Below are positions 54,890-64,000 of a DNA stretch of 64,000 nt, in pieces; position 1 is the first letter of the stretch; every line of letters begins with the position of its first letter. Where the stretch lies: the NCBI GenBank assembly GCA_947685225.1, contig CANTUV010000072.1:5766001-5830000 (forward strand), written 5' to 3'. A model generated the notes under the pieces. It made no database searches. It was not told where the DNA came from and was given only the letters and a program-made list of their open reading frames with translations. Made by a program: the position numbers and the translations under genes. This DNA is from Garcia nutans. Lineage: Eukaryota > Streptophyta > Magnoliopsida > Malpighiales > Euphorbiaceae.

Positions 54890-57492
54890 TGTAACACTCC
54901 TAGATCCCATATACGCACACTACATATCACCAAAATGTAATATACGTACATAGAACATAGGAATGCTACGACTTCTTTTAAACCATTTAACTCTTTTATA
55001 AACCCTAAACCATTTTGTTATTTTTGTACAATATAAGAAATGTATTATAGTATTTAATTTGTAATAGAAATTGAAATGGATATCAACATTTATTTGATAC
55101 GCAGCGGAAATTATAAAATATTTACATATATTAAAACATCCAAGTTCAAGTTTACAATTACATATATATATACATTAAAATCATTCCTTTACAAAATATA
55201 AAGAAACTATACATGGTTGGCAGCACTGCTCTGATCTTTAAGTCCTAAAGCCAATCCTCAACGTCTAGACTCACTCTGTCTAGCGGAACTTTCGGGTTCT
55301 TCTCTAACACCTGCGCGATAAATCAAATCGCGCTAAGCCAACGGCTTAGTAAAACAACTAAAATAACAATATGCTATGATGCAATACTCATGTCACACAA
55401 TCAAGTTCTATGCACAACTCAAGTAAGTAATTCACTTCAATTCATACCATAGTCATCATAGTTTATTCAACCACAATCATATTTCATAACATCATATCTT
55501 AACTTTACTCATAAGTTTCATCAAACACTAGTCATGTTTAATCAAACACAAGCATTGGGCCCATAACAAAACTAATACATTATTCAAAGTTTAGAGTCCC
55601 TGTTTTGATTCAATATCACATCATCAAGCCCGTAGGCAATATATATATATCACATCTCTATCCATGGATAGCGTAACAGACCCAGTCTCTTGGACCATCA
55701 ACCCATTAACATGAGGAGATCCTCAACCCGGCTACACTGTTACTAATTTTTCAATGGAAGTGGTTTACGGGTCTCCCATTTCACCATCATTCCATATTCA
55801 CATTTTTCAACTGAAATCGGCTTACGGGCCATCCCATTTCGCCTATCCAGTGATTCATATCATAATTTCCAATTGGAATCGGTTTACGGGCCATCCCATT
55901 TCACCTATCCAATGGTTCATAGGCATGCCATCAAAACAGGACTCTGAAAGTTGAATCAACATATTAGGCACACAAACATTTCATTTATTTCTTTCTCAAT
56001 TCATTTCACAATTCACAATTCATTAGGCAATCATGCCTCAACTATTCCATTTGCATCATTTTGACCTAACCACAATGGCCTCACATATCATTTAAATCAT
56101 CAAAAACAATCACATTAGAGCAATTCATCACATCCTTCATATATAGTATCACATTGCATTATCATATAGGCAACTATGCATTAACCATTTTTTTTTACTT
56201 ACATCATAAGCAATAAATCATACGGTTCCACACTTTACTACTCAAGTATACATACACAATGATCTTAACATACATTCCACATGCATAACACAATATTCAC
56301 ATAACATTAACAATATGCATCCACAATGCATTAATGCTCTTAACACCATAACACTCACATGTGTTAAGTTCCAACATCTTATAAATGAATACAATGATGT
56401 AGTTGTACTTACCTTATGAACACTCACACAACTAAGCAATCCTTCCTTCCAAAGATCCTTCACTTCACAATTAGGGCAAACCACATCTTCCAACACCTAA
56501 TCCAAAACAATGATGCAACACATCAATTTCTATAACATTCCTCACTTATTAACCTTAGCTTAGACCTTTAGAACACTAAATAAAACTTAACAACCCTAAG
56601 CAAAGCCCACGGCCGTGGCCACCTCCAACCCCCACGGTCGTGGCTTTAGGAAGCATTCTGCCCAAAAGTGATCACCTCCCCCACGGCCATGGCTACCAAA
56701 AGGCCACGGGCGTGGGATCCCAAACGCTACCTTTCCAAAATCATGATTTCTTCACTTTCAAAACCAACAAACACCAACAACTCAAAGATTAACAAAAATA
56801 ACCAATCAAACATAACATAAACAACACTTACCAACTCAAACCCTAACACAAACTCAACATAACCACACCCAACATCATCACCAACTTAATTTCTCCTCTA
56901 ACAAGCAATCTCAACACTTAACTTCACATCATAAACATCCTTAATCAAACCATCATCAAAACACAACTCAACTCAAGCAAGACTTCAAAAATAACAAGAG
57001 AAAACAAGAGAAAACTTACCAAATAATGAAATTCCTTGAAAATCCAACTTGTAAATTTGAAAACTCCTTTCAATTTGAGCTGGAAATCATCAAAACCTTC
57101 AATTATTCTCTTGCTCTCTTGTCCCCTTTGTTGAGCCGGCCACACATGATAGAAAAGAGAAGAAAATGATAAGTCAACCTTACTTTTCTTCTTTTAATCT
57201 CCACCATGCATTTCTACAAGGAAAAATTACTAAAACACCCTTAACTATATAACTAAGCTCTTGTCTCTTATATGCCCATTTATGTAATTCCACAATAACA
57301 AAAGAAATATCTTCTTCCACTAAATCCAACACCTTGACTCTCCCTTTGACCAACTTATATGTCATATATATTACCATTTACACAACATATACACTTCTCT
57401 CTAAACCCTAATTCCTTAACAACTTAACATATACAATTAATCCAAATGAACAACAACAACCAAACTTCTAGGGCACAAATAGGGATATTACA
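54890..57492 (-). repeat. CHR-4 5' LTR (2603 bp)
   Basis: Partner of 47393-50010, about 99.7% identical by eye excluding indels. On the element strand this LTR would hold the active promoter; no TATA box was assigned with confidence. Confidence 0.97.
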
Positions 57493-57497
57493 AAGTC

Positions 57498-57807
57498 ATC
57501 GTCGGTGCACTACCTAGGGAACTGCAGACTACGCATGAGCCGTCGTCCAGCGACTGTTGGCGAGGAGACTGGTGGCGTTGGAAGCATCGTCGAGCGGTGA
57601 TTCCTTTGGTCCAACACGTGTAAAAATCCTAGCACCAGACGGCGCTAGATCTAAGATTTTCCCCGGTCTCTTTTCTCTCTCTCATTCCTTTTTCTTTTCT
57701 TTTCCTCTCCTTTTTCCCTTTCCCTTTACTTTCACTTTTCTTTTTCTTTTTATTATATTATTATTATTATATTTTATTATATATATTTATTATTTTTTTG
57801 TATTATA
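57498..57807 (-). repeat. CHR-3 3' LTR, right part
   Basis: Continuation of 45800-47392 across CHR-4. GC-rich at its left (GGCGAGGAGACTGGTGGCG), then a long CT-rich and T-rich stretch, ending at TATTATA. The plus-strand open stretch 57557-57808 is low complexity. Confidence 0.65.
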
Positions 57808-58655
57808 ATCTCCCCTATTAAATTAAATTCATCCTTGAATTTATAGAATGATCACCAAATCATTACAAGTCTAATTAATGCATGACCAAATGGATTCAAT
57901 TACAAAATAAATAAGGATATTTTTCTCTCATCCCAGATTCTTATTTCCACATATACTCCTCGGTGGTATGGTTGTGCCACAACACTTTCACCAAAAGATT
58001 TTTCTTAGATCGAAGCTTTCAAATATGAGAATCCATAGTTGCTACTGGAACCTCCTCATAAGAAAGATCTTCATAGATCTGGACTTTTTGCGATTGTAGC
58101 ACGTGCGAAGGATCCAAAATTGATATGTGGAATATCAAATGAACATGAGAAAGATCCAATGGCAAGTCCAAACGATATGCAACTGCTCCAACTCTCTCAA
58201 TAACCATGTACAGTCTAATGTACCTTGGTGCTAACTTACCCTTCTTATCGAACCTCATTACTCCTCTCATTGGAGAAACTTTTAAGAACACTATATCACC
58301 CACATCGAAAGACACATCTCTACTTCTCGGGTCTGCATAACTCTTCTTATGGCTAGCTGCCATCTTTAGTCGTTCTCAAATAATAGGAACTTTCTCAAAA
58401 GTAATCTGGACTAAATCAAGTCCTGATAGCTGTCTTTCACCAACTTCTTCAAAGCAAATTTGGGATCTACATTTTCTGCCATAAAGAGCCTCATAAGGTG
58501 CAATCTTGATACTAGTGTGGTAGCTATTATTATAAGAAAACTCGATCAACGACAAATGCCAATCCCAATGGCTCCCAAAATCCAGTACATACATCCGAAG
58601 CATATCCTCTAGAGTCTGAATGGTCCTCTCAGATTGCCCATCAGTTTGATTGCCC
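57808..58655 (-). pseudogene. pol: CHR-3 integrase C-terminal half and chromodomain remnant
   Basis: Purine tract (minus TAGGGGAGAT) at the left edge, then a decayed chromodomain near 57930-58010 (LRSKKNLLVKVLWHNH), then open pieces 58019-58363 (VGDIVFLKVSPMRGVMRFDK, GAVAYRLDLPLDLSHVHLIF) and 58376-58660 (TDGQSERTIQTLEDMLRMYV with the catalytic Glu, LSLIEFSYNNSYHTSIKIAP, YEALYGRKCRS). It is truncated just before the second catalytic Asp at 58655. This is a different chromovirus family from CHR-4, judged by protein divergence. Confidence 0.83.
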
Positions 58656-58659
58656 ATCA

Positions 58660-60029
58660 ATCATTCACCATGAAAAAATTAAAATAAATCATTCATAAAA
58701 ATAAACATTAATAAATCATTCATCAAGACATAAAATAATCATATTTAAATTAGGGTTTTTAAAGATAAAATTAGTGTTTTTGAACTTTGGAAAATTAATT
58801 AGGGTTTTATAAATTTGGAAAATAATTTAGGGTTTTGAAAATTTAGGAAAATAGATTAGGGTTTTTTAGAAATTGGAAAACTATTTAGGATTTTGGAAAT
58901 TGTAAAACTAATTAGGGTTTGGGAAATAGATTAGGGTTTTGATGATTATACCATTGATTTAAGTTGAACCTTAAACTATTGTAAAATTGAAATAAATAAA
59001 TATAAAGTAACTTACTGGATGAGATAAACAGATTGAGGTTTGGTTTAATAAGATATGTAACTAAGATTTTAGTAAACAAACTACTGGATTAAAATAACAA
59101 TCAACAAAAATAATCAAAACGTTTAAGGAAAAGAACATAGCTACTGTATGTTTAAAAAAGTTAAGTTTAGAAGACAATACCTGCGTTGAAGGCTCCACCA
59201 TATTAAATAAATTGATCCACGCTGCTGCCTACACCAAATTGAATTTCTGGCCGAGCAAGAACCAAGATAGTAGTCACTACCTTGTTTTATAAATTTGATA
59301 GTATTCTGTATGGTTACTTTGTCTTTGTGTTTATAATCCTTGTTGATTGTTTCGTTGCTCTGTGTTAATTCCAGTGTTGCTCCCCCATTCTTGTTATTTT
59401 TCTCATGTATTTATAGAAGAATATCTTAGGTTAAAACCTTGTAATCGAGTCTTTAACTTCCTGTTTAGAAAGGGTTTTTTGCGGCATATCAAATTAGACT
59501 ATTTTTAATTCGAGGAAAACTGTGAGCATGTCGAATTAAAACCAAGTTAATTCCAGGTAAACCAAGATGATGTTGAACTAAAACAATCCTAAGCCGACAT
59601 GGAATCAAAGTCCATATCGAATTGGCAAACCTAATTTGACATGGACAAGCTCCATATTGAATTAGGATTGCCCTAATTTGATATGGAGTCCCCCTGATTG
59701 TCCCAATTCGATATGGGGAAGCTCCATTTCGAATTGGGGAACCCCAATTCAAAATGGGGCTTCCCCATATCGAATTGGGATGCCCCAATTCGACATGGGT
59801 ATGCCCATACTGAATTTGAAGTCCAATACAAGGCCCACATCGAATTAAATTCAACAAAACCTTCAAATCTAATCAAAGGTTTAACTAGCTTATTTTAGGC
59901 CTCATAAAATTGTACCAATCTAATCGAAGGCTTTAAAATAGGTTTTAAGCCATTAAGAATAGACCGAATTTGACCAGACCTTCTTTAATTAGGATCAGAC
60001 TAGCTTAGGGCCAAAATCAAGGGTCTATA
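58660..60029 (-). repeat. TRG-2 3' LTR, left-truncated
   Basis: AT-rich with TTAGGGTTTT runs at 58750-58945, as in TRG-1 18340-18900. It ends with CAAGGGTCTATA, corresponding to AAGGGTCTACA in TRG-1. Confidence 0.78.
59701..59780. repeat. 39-bp-arm inverted repeat in TRG-2 LTR
   Basis: Arms at 59701-59739 and 59742-59780 with a 2-base loop and only two mismatches. Left arm begins TCCCAATTCGATATGGGG. Nearby shorter copies of the AATTCGATATGG theme (59580-59840) occur in both directions. Confidence 0.95.
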
Positions 60030-60045
60030 ATTTGCCCCCTACTTG
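60030..60045 (-). other. TRG-2 polypurine tract candidate
   Basis: Minus strand CAAGTAGGGGGCAAAT beside the LTR, matching TRG-1. Confidence 0.68.
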
Positions 60046-60149
60046 AATGATTTGAGACTTCAGTAGAAGAGAATGAAAAGCGACATGACTTCGAGCTGAT
60101 CTTGGATGAGGGTGGGTTCAAGACCTGTGAATTGAATTTTAATTCTCGA

Positions 60150-60430
60150 CCAAAGACCAGGTCTAGGTTCTCGACCTGAGCTAGATTTGGGGACCCAATA
60201 CTGGATTTTGGTTCTCAACCCGAGACTGATTTTAGATTCTCGACCTGATACTGGATTTTTTTATTCTCGATCCTAGACTTGATTTGGGATATTGACCCAA
60301 ATCTGAATTTAGGTTCTCGACCTAAATTTGAATTTGGGTTCTCAATTAGAGGCTAGATTTGATTTGGGTACTCGGCCCGAGATTGAATTTTGGGTACTGG
60401 ACCCGAATTGAGTTCTGGACTCGAAAATGA
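60150..60430. repeat. Degenerate array of TTCTCGACCTGAG units
   Basis: About ten variants (GTTCTCGACCTGAG, GATTCTCGACCTGA, GGGTACTCGGCCCGAG), in the same place as the GGGTACTTGGACCCGAG array of TRG-1. Confidence 0.8.
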
Positions 60431-60710
60431 TGTTGATGACCTTCTGATAGTTGAGGGTTTTAGCTTTCTTCTTACCAATCAATTTTAGCTCTTCTAGCTG
60501 ATTAATGTTTTGTCATGGCTTTCTTCTTGCCACTTGCTCCATTCTTTAATGGATCGACTCCAGCTCTTCTACCTGGACTGGCCTTCTGTCATCTGAGAAT
60601 TTTGGCTTTCTTCTAGCCGGTTATTCCATTCTTCAATGGATTCTACTAACCTTCTGTGATTTGATAATTTTGGCTTTCTTCTAGCCAGTTGTTCAATTCT
60701 TCAATGGATT

Positions 60711-61022
60711 GTGGGTCTTCACCCTCAAAATGGATCTTCATCATTGGACATCAGGTCTTCACCATTCAAAATTGATCTCCATCCTTGGACATCGAGTCTT
60801 CACCCTTAAAAATGGGTTTTCATCCTTTGGACATCGGTTCTTAACCTTTCAAAAATGGATCTTCATCCTTAGACATCGGGTCTTCACCCTTCAAAATGGA
60901 TCTTCATCCTTGGACATAGGGTCTTCACCCTTCAAAATGAATCTTCATCCTTTAAAATGGATCTTTATCCTTAGACATCGAGTCTTCACCTTTCAAAATG
61001 TATCTTTATCCTTGGACAACTG
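60711..61022. repeat. Seven ~42-bp tandem units in TRG-2
   Basis: Units of GGTCTTCACCCTTCAAAATG then GATCTTCATCCTTGGACATC, spaced about 41-43 bp, one longer. TRG-1 has one to two related units at 20115-20200. Because the period is a multiple of three, a long spurious open frame results. Confidence 0.9.
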
Positions 61023-62415
61023 TCCCGCATTGACTTCAGCTCTTCTAGCTAGACTGATCTTTTGTCTTTTGCATCTTCATTCATTTGAGAGTTCTATTTT
61101 TCTTCTTGTTCCTTTCTTAAATGGATTCTTCACTTTACACTTTTGCAAAAAATTTAGCTAGTTTTTAGCTAGTCCTTATATCCTCTCTTTTCCCCCCTCT
61201 GCATGGTAAAATATTGAAGGTGAATCTGAAAATATTTTATACATGCATAAACTAAAAAATTAAAAGGAGAAACTTTGCCCCATGTGTACGCTCAAGCCAA
61301 TGATTTTTTTTCATGCAGACTTTGATTAATGTTTGTGTATTATCTGGTTTCTTGTACAAGCATGCATCTCCATTTTGTAAAGTGATTGGATCTTCCTCAA
61401 GCAATAGGCCTCCTGTGCCCCCTGATTCCATATGTGCTTCATATTTCTTTCATAGAGTATATGTTGTTCACTTTGACAAAGAATAGACAACGCAAGATAA
61501 AAAAAAATGCAGTGTGATATGCTCGTTTATGCATGAAATGTATGAATAATACTTATAGTGGTTCCATTGACTCATAAACTAAGGTAATCGGTTGAAGTGT
61601 TCTCATTGGTTCCTTCCATATGCTCGTTCAAGTCTTGCATTGGAATGGCAGAAGGCTTTGCATTTATGGATTTTATCTTTAAGATGTTGAAAACATGAGT
61701 GGTAGGGGGCCAAGCAGCAGAGATACATCCATTTCAAATTATGATTTAGCACGCCAGTTGGTAACTTCTTCATAACCTTGTAAATAATCCTTTATTTTCC
61801 CCAATGTGTCCTTCGAGGTTCGGTGGTGCAACATACTTCCCTTAACTTGAAGGTTTATGCAATAATAAAATATATTTTTTTAAATCAAATGTTGACTTTG
61901 TCAAATCAGTGTCATTGTACCTCAAGACTCAATTTTCCAAATTAATATATCTATAACGTAAAAGCCCTAGTTACCATAATAAACTTGGGAATCATTTCCA
62001 TTTAAGCAAGAATTGTTTCACTTCAGATAGGCACATACACATTACTCGGCCAAAGGTCTTATTAAGTTTAAATCTTGTCTATCTCATATGCATGCTTATT
62101 CAACCTATCTCCACTAATAGACTTTACCTACCAAGAGAGATCAATAGGTCTTTAATAGGCTTAAAATGGCCATAAGGAATACGGGATAAATGAAGGCTAT
62201 TTTTAGATTGGAGCTTATGTGACACTAATGACAAACCTTCACACTACAATCTTCTATTGGAGCCATAGGTTGTTGGGAGCAATACTAAACTCTGGGCGTC
62301 TTGTTATCTTGCTTCATGAAAAGATAGACTTCAATTTCCTTCTTACTCCTTGGAAGAAATATAGATCTGATTAGGATGATATTCATCTTTTGCTTTTGCT
62401 TTTGCACAAACTCAG

Positions 62416-62520
62416 GACTCGTTTTTTGTGTTTTTTTTTCTTTTTTCTTCTCTTTTTTTTTCTTTTTCTCTTTTTTTGTATTTTTGTATTTTTTTTTTCT
62501 TGTTTTTTGTTGTTGTTGTT
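62416..62520 (-). other. Purine tract on TRG-2 element strand
   Basis: T-rich plus strand ending in seven GTT units, in the same position as the TRG-1 purine tract at 21860-22005. Confidence 0.65.
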
Positions 62521-63299
62521 GTTGTTGGGTCCTATCTCCAAAAGAATTATCTTACTTTTACCATTCTATGCTTCTGATTATAGATGAGTGGAAAAGAGTG
62601 AGTCTACTTCAGTGAGGATAAATACTTCATTGTCCTGAATTTATCTCAATAATGAAAGAGATTGGAGATATTAAATCTAGTTCAAGTAATCTTCAACAAT
62701 TCTTGTGATCTTGACTATGCATCTTTTCCTTGATCTTCTTGCCCCTTTACCTTAGTGGTCATTAGATTTGTCATAGGAGTCACAACAGCATAGGGTAGGT
62801 TATCGGGCTTACAAGCCAATAAAAAGCAAGCTAAAATACCATGAAGGCTCAAGGGGACAAATTAAGGATTGATGTTAACATGGGTGGATACTAGTTGTTG
62901 ACTTACCAAACAATGCCTAAATCATCTCTCCCTAAAACAAGCAGAGTTTAATTTCACCTCAAAAGCTCATCAAAGCATGTTCTAAGATGGGCTAGGACCT
63001 AGACAAAGGTCATTATACATAAGTCCTCTCTAAGTAAGCATTCACAGCTCAATGTTATAGAACAATTTCCTCACCTAGTAAAGTCATTCAAATCATGATG
63101 CATAGATATACTAATTTATGATTATCAAGCTAGACTCATCATCGGTTGAGCAATAAAATGTAAAAAACTAACAAAATTATAAATTCAATAGACGTAATTT
63201 ATTCAAATAATTTTAATTTGAAAAATATAATTATTCCAATTAAATACTAAAGAAAGCAAAATAAGATGAGCAACATTCAAGCCGAGGGAAGTTCGTTGA

Positions 63300-63745
63300 G
63301 TTGGACCTCTTCTCTCTTCAGATCTTCAATACTCTCATCTTGAAAGGAGGATAAGACAAAGATCTTCCTCCAATCCTCCTCCTAGCATGAAGGTTGCTAG
63401 TAGAGGTATTCTTCCAAATTTAGGCAAAGAATTGCTCTTGGTATTGGGCTTATCCGGCTCTGGTAGCTTACCACTGTCAATAAGATCTTGAATTTCATGT
63501 CTTAATCAAGCACATTTATGTGTCTCATGCCCTTGCATTTGATGGAATTGACATAAGGCCTTGGCATAAAAGTTAGATGATAGAGTATCATGTAGCGGTC
63601 GAGGAGCCAAGGGTTGTAACAATCCCTTCTTTTGTAGCTTATTGAGATAAGACAGTGGCTTTCCCAACTTTGAAAATTGCCTCCTTCCTCCTTGACTAGT
63701 TGCATTAAAATCGACTACCTTTTCTGTACTTTGATTGCCGGACTA
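63300..63745 (-). pseudogene. gag: TRG-2 Gag, C-terminal half
   Basis: Minus-strand translation shows SKLGKPLSYLNKLQKKGLLQ, then LCQFHQMQGHETHKC (knuckle-like) with a stop directly after, LRHEIQDLIDSGKLPEPDKP and NTKSNSLPKF, matching TRG-1 22900-23230. It breaks off near 63745. Confidence 0.78.
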
Positions 63746-64000
63746 GTAGTTCCCTTTTGTTGCGCTTGACTAATTACTATGACAAGCGACACTCACAAGT
63801 ATACGAGGTAATTATAGCAACGGTGATCACCCCGAGGTCATCTCACAATGAAGGAATTATTTTGCAATAGTTTTATTAGTAAGAAATTTAAAAATAAGAG
63901 TGTGATGTTTGAAGTAGTGGTGAAAAGTAATTAAGATTAAAATTAATGTGCGTAATGGTTGTACAAGATTAACATAATTCTAGGAATGGTGCCTAGGGTT
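63746..64000. other. Unassigned sequence at window end
   Basis: TRG homology stops. The stretch with ACTCACAAGTATACGAGGTA and GATCACCCCGAGGTCATCTC looks like the conserved leader-type segment seen near LTR edges of some plant Ty3/gypsy elements, from memory. No edge or gene is visible. Confidence 0.35.

Larger units (their letters stand above)
47393..57492 (-). mobile_element. CHR-4: complete Tekay/Del-like chromovirus
   Basis: 10,100 bp with perfect AAGTC target duplications (47388-47392, 57493-57497). LTRs of 2618 and 2603 bp differ by about 8 substitutions and three indels by eye (T10/T9, a 5-bp TGCCC, three AAC units). Minus-strand order: 5' LTR, Met primer site, one gag-protease-RT-RNase H-integrase-chromodomain frame starting at 54722, purine tract, 3' LTR. 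Three in-frame stops and one frameshift interrupt the frame. The chromodomain and very long LTRs point to the Tekay/Del clade. It is the youngest insertion here by LTR similarity. Confidence 0.95.
60046..63299 (-). other. TRG-2 long non-coding region
   Basis: Counterpart of TRG-1 19697-22842, block by block (for example 61270-61290, 61990-62150, 62880-62910). No pol motif in any frame. Plus-strand open stretches at 60709-61161 and 62376-62615 are a repeat array and a T-rich tract. Confidence 0.78.
58660..63745 (-). mobile_element. TRG-2: second gag-only Ogre/Tat-type element, partial
   Basis: Aligns by eye in order with TRG-1: partial 3' LTR (to 60029), purine tract, about 3.2 kb non-coding, then the gag 3' half, broken off at about 63745. 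Like TRG-1 it has no pol sequence between gag and the 3' LTR. Similarity in conserved blocks is about 80%, well below the TRG-1 LTR similarity, so it is a separate, older or different subfamily copy. The left LTR start is missing. Confidence 0.8.

Noticed and set aside
59489..59866. 125-codon minus frame rich in IRYGHP-like repeats
   Set aside because: Created by the AATTCGATATGG repeats and the hairpin in the TRG-2 LTR.
60709..61161. 150-codon plus-strand open frame with repeated WIFILRHRVFT-like peptide
   Set aside because: It follows from the 42-bp tandem array, whose period is a multiple of three, and lies in non-coding TRG-2 sequence.

Overview
The window is a gene-poor, AT-rich stretch of a flowering-plant nuclear genome made almost entirely of LTR retrotransposons inserted into one another. 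The plant origin is inferred from the families seen: chromodomain-bearing Ty3/gypsy of Tekay/Del type, Athila-type and Ogre/Tat-type Ty3/gypsy, Sirevirus-type and another Ty1/copia, and a CACTA DNA-transposon end. tRNA-iMet primer sites (TGGTATCAGAGC) support this. I cannot name the species. No intact host gene, rRNA, tRNA or organelle insertion was recognised. The best host-gene hint is a weak first-exon candidate near 7083-7146 (-).

Layout. 1-5999: CHR-1, a deleted Tekay-like chromovirus on the minus strand. 6000-7740: unassigned sequence. 7741-9345: a CACTA-like end with a 132-bp tandem array. 9346-10560: unassigned. 10561-17210: ATH-1, a decayed Athila-like element (-) carrying a copia solo LTR (12526-13956, target duplication GAGCT). 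17559-26102: TRG-1, an Ogre/Tat-type element (-) that has LTRs and gag but no pol. 26103-28491 and 36146-38110: two halves of SIR-1, a Sirevirus (-), split by SIR-2 (28492-36145, +), a relative with target duplication ATGAG. 38111-39381: LTR-like remnant. 39382-40136 and 45073-45800: CHR-2, a decayed chromovirus (-), split by COP-1, a deleted copia element (40137-45072, +, target duplication CTAAG). 45800-47392 and 57498-58655: CHR-3, a truncated chromovirus whose LTR is split by CHR-4 (47393-57492, -, target duplication AAGTC). CHR-4 is a structurally complete Tekay-like element with almost identical 2.6-kb LTRs. 58660-63745: TRG-2, a second copy of the gag-only family. 63746-64000: unassigned.

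No element looks fully autonomous. CHR-4 has every domain but three in-frame stops and a frameshift. CHR-1 has lost protease and the integrase core through two short-homology deletions. SIR-2 and COP-1 have lost protease regions. The TRG family has no pol in either copy. Insertion order can be read from nesting: SIR-1 before SIR-2; CHR-2 before COP-1; CHR-3 before CHR-4; ATH-1 before its solo LTR.

The most interesting signal is the TRG family. Two clearly diverged copies share one layout (LTR, gag, about 3 kb of non-coding DNA with arrays and a long purine tract, LTR). This suggests a non-autonomous gag-carrying lineage propagated as such, not two chance deletions.
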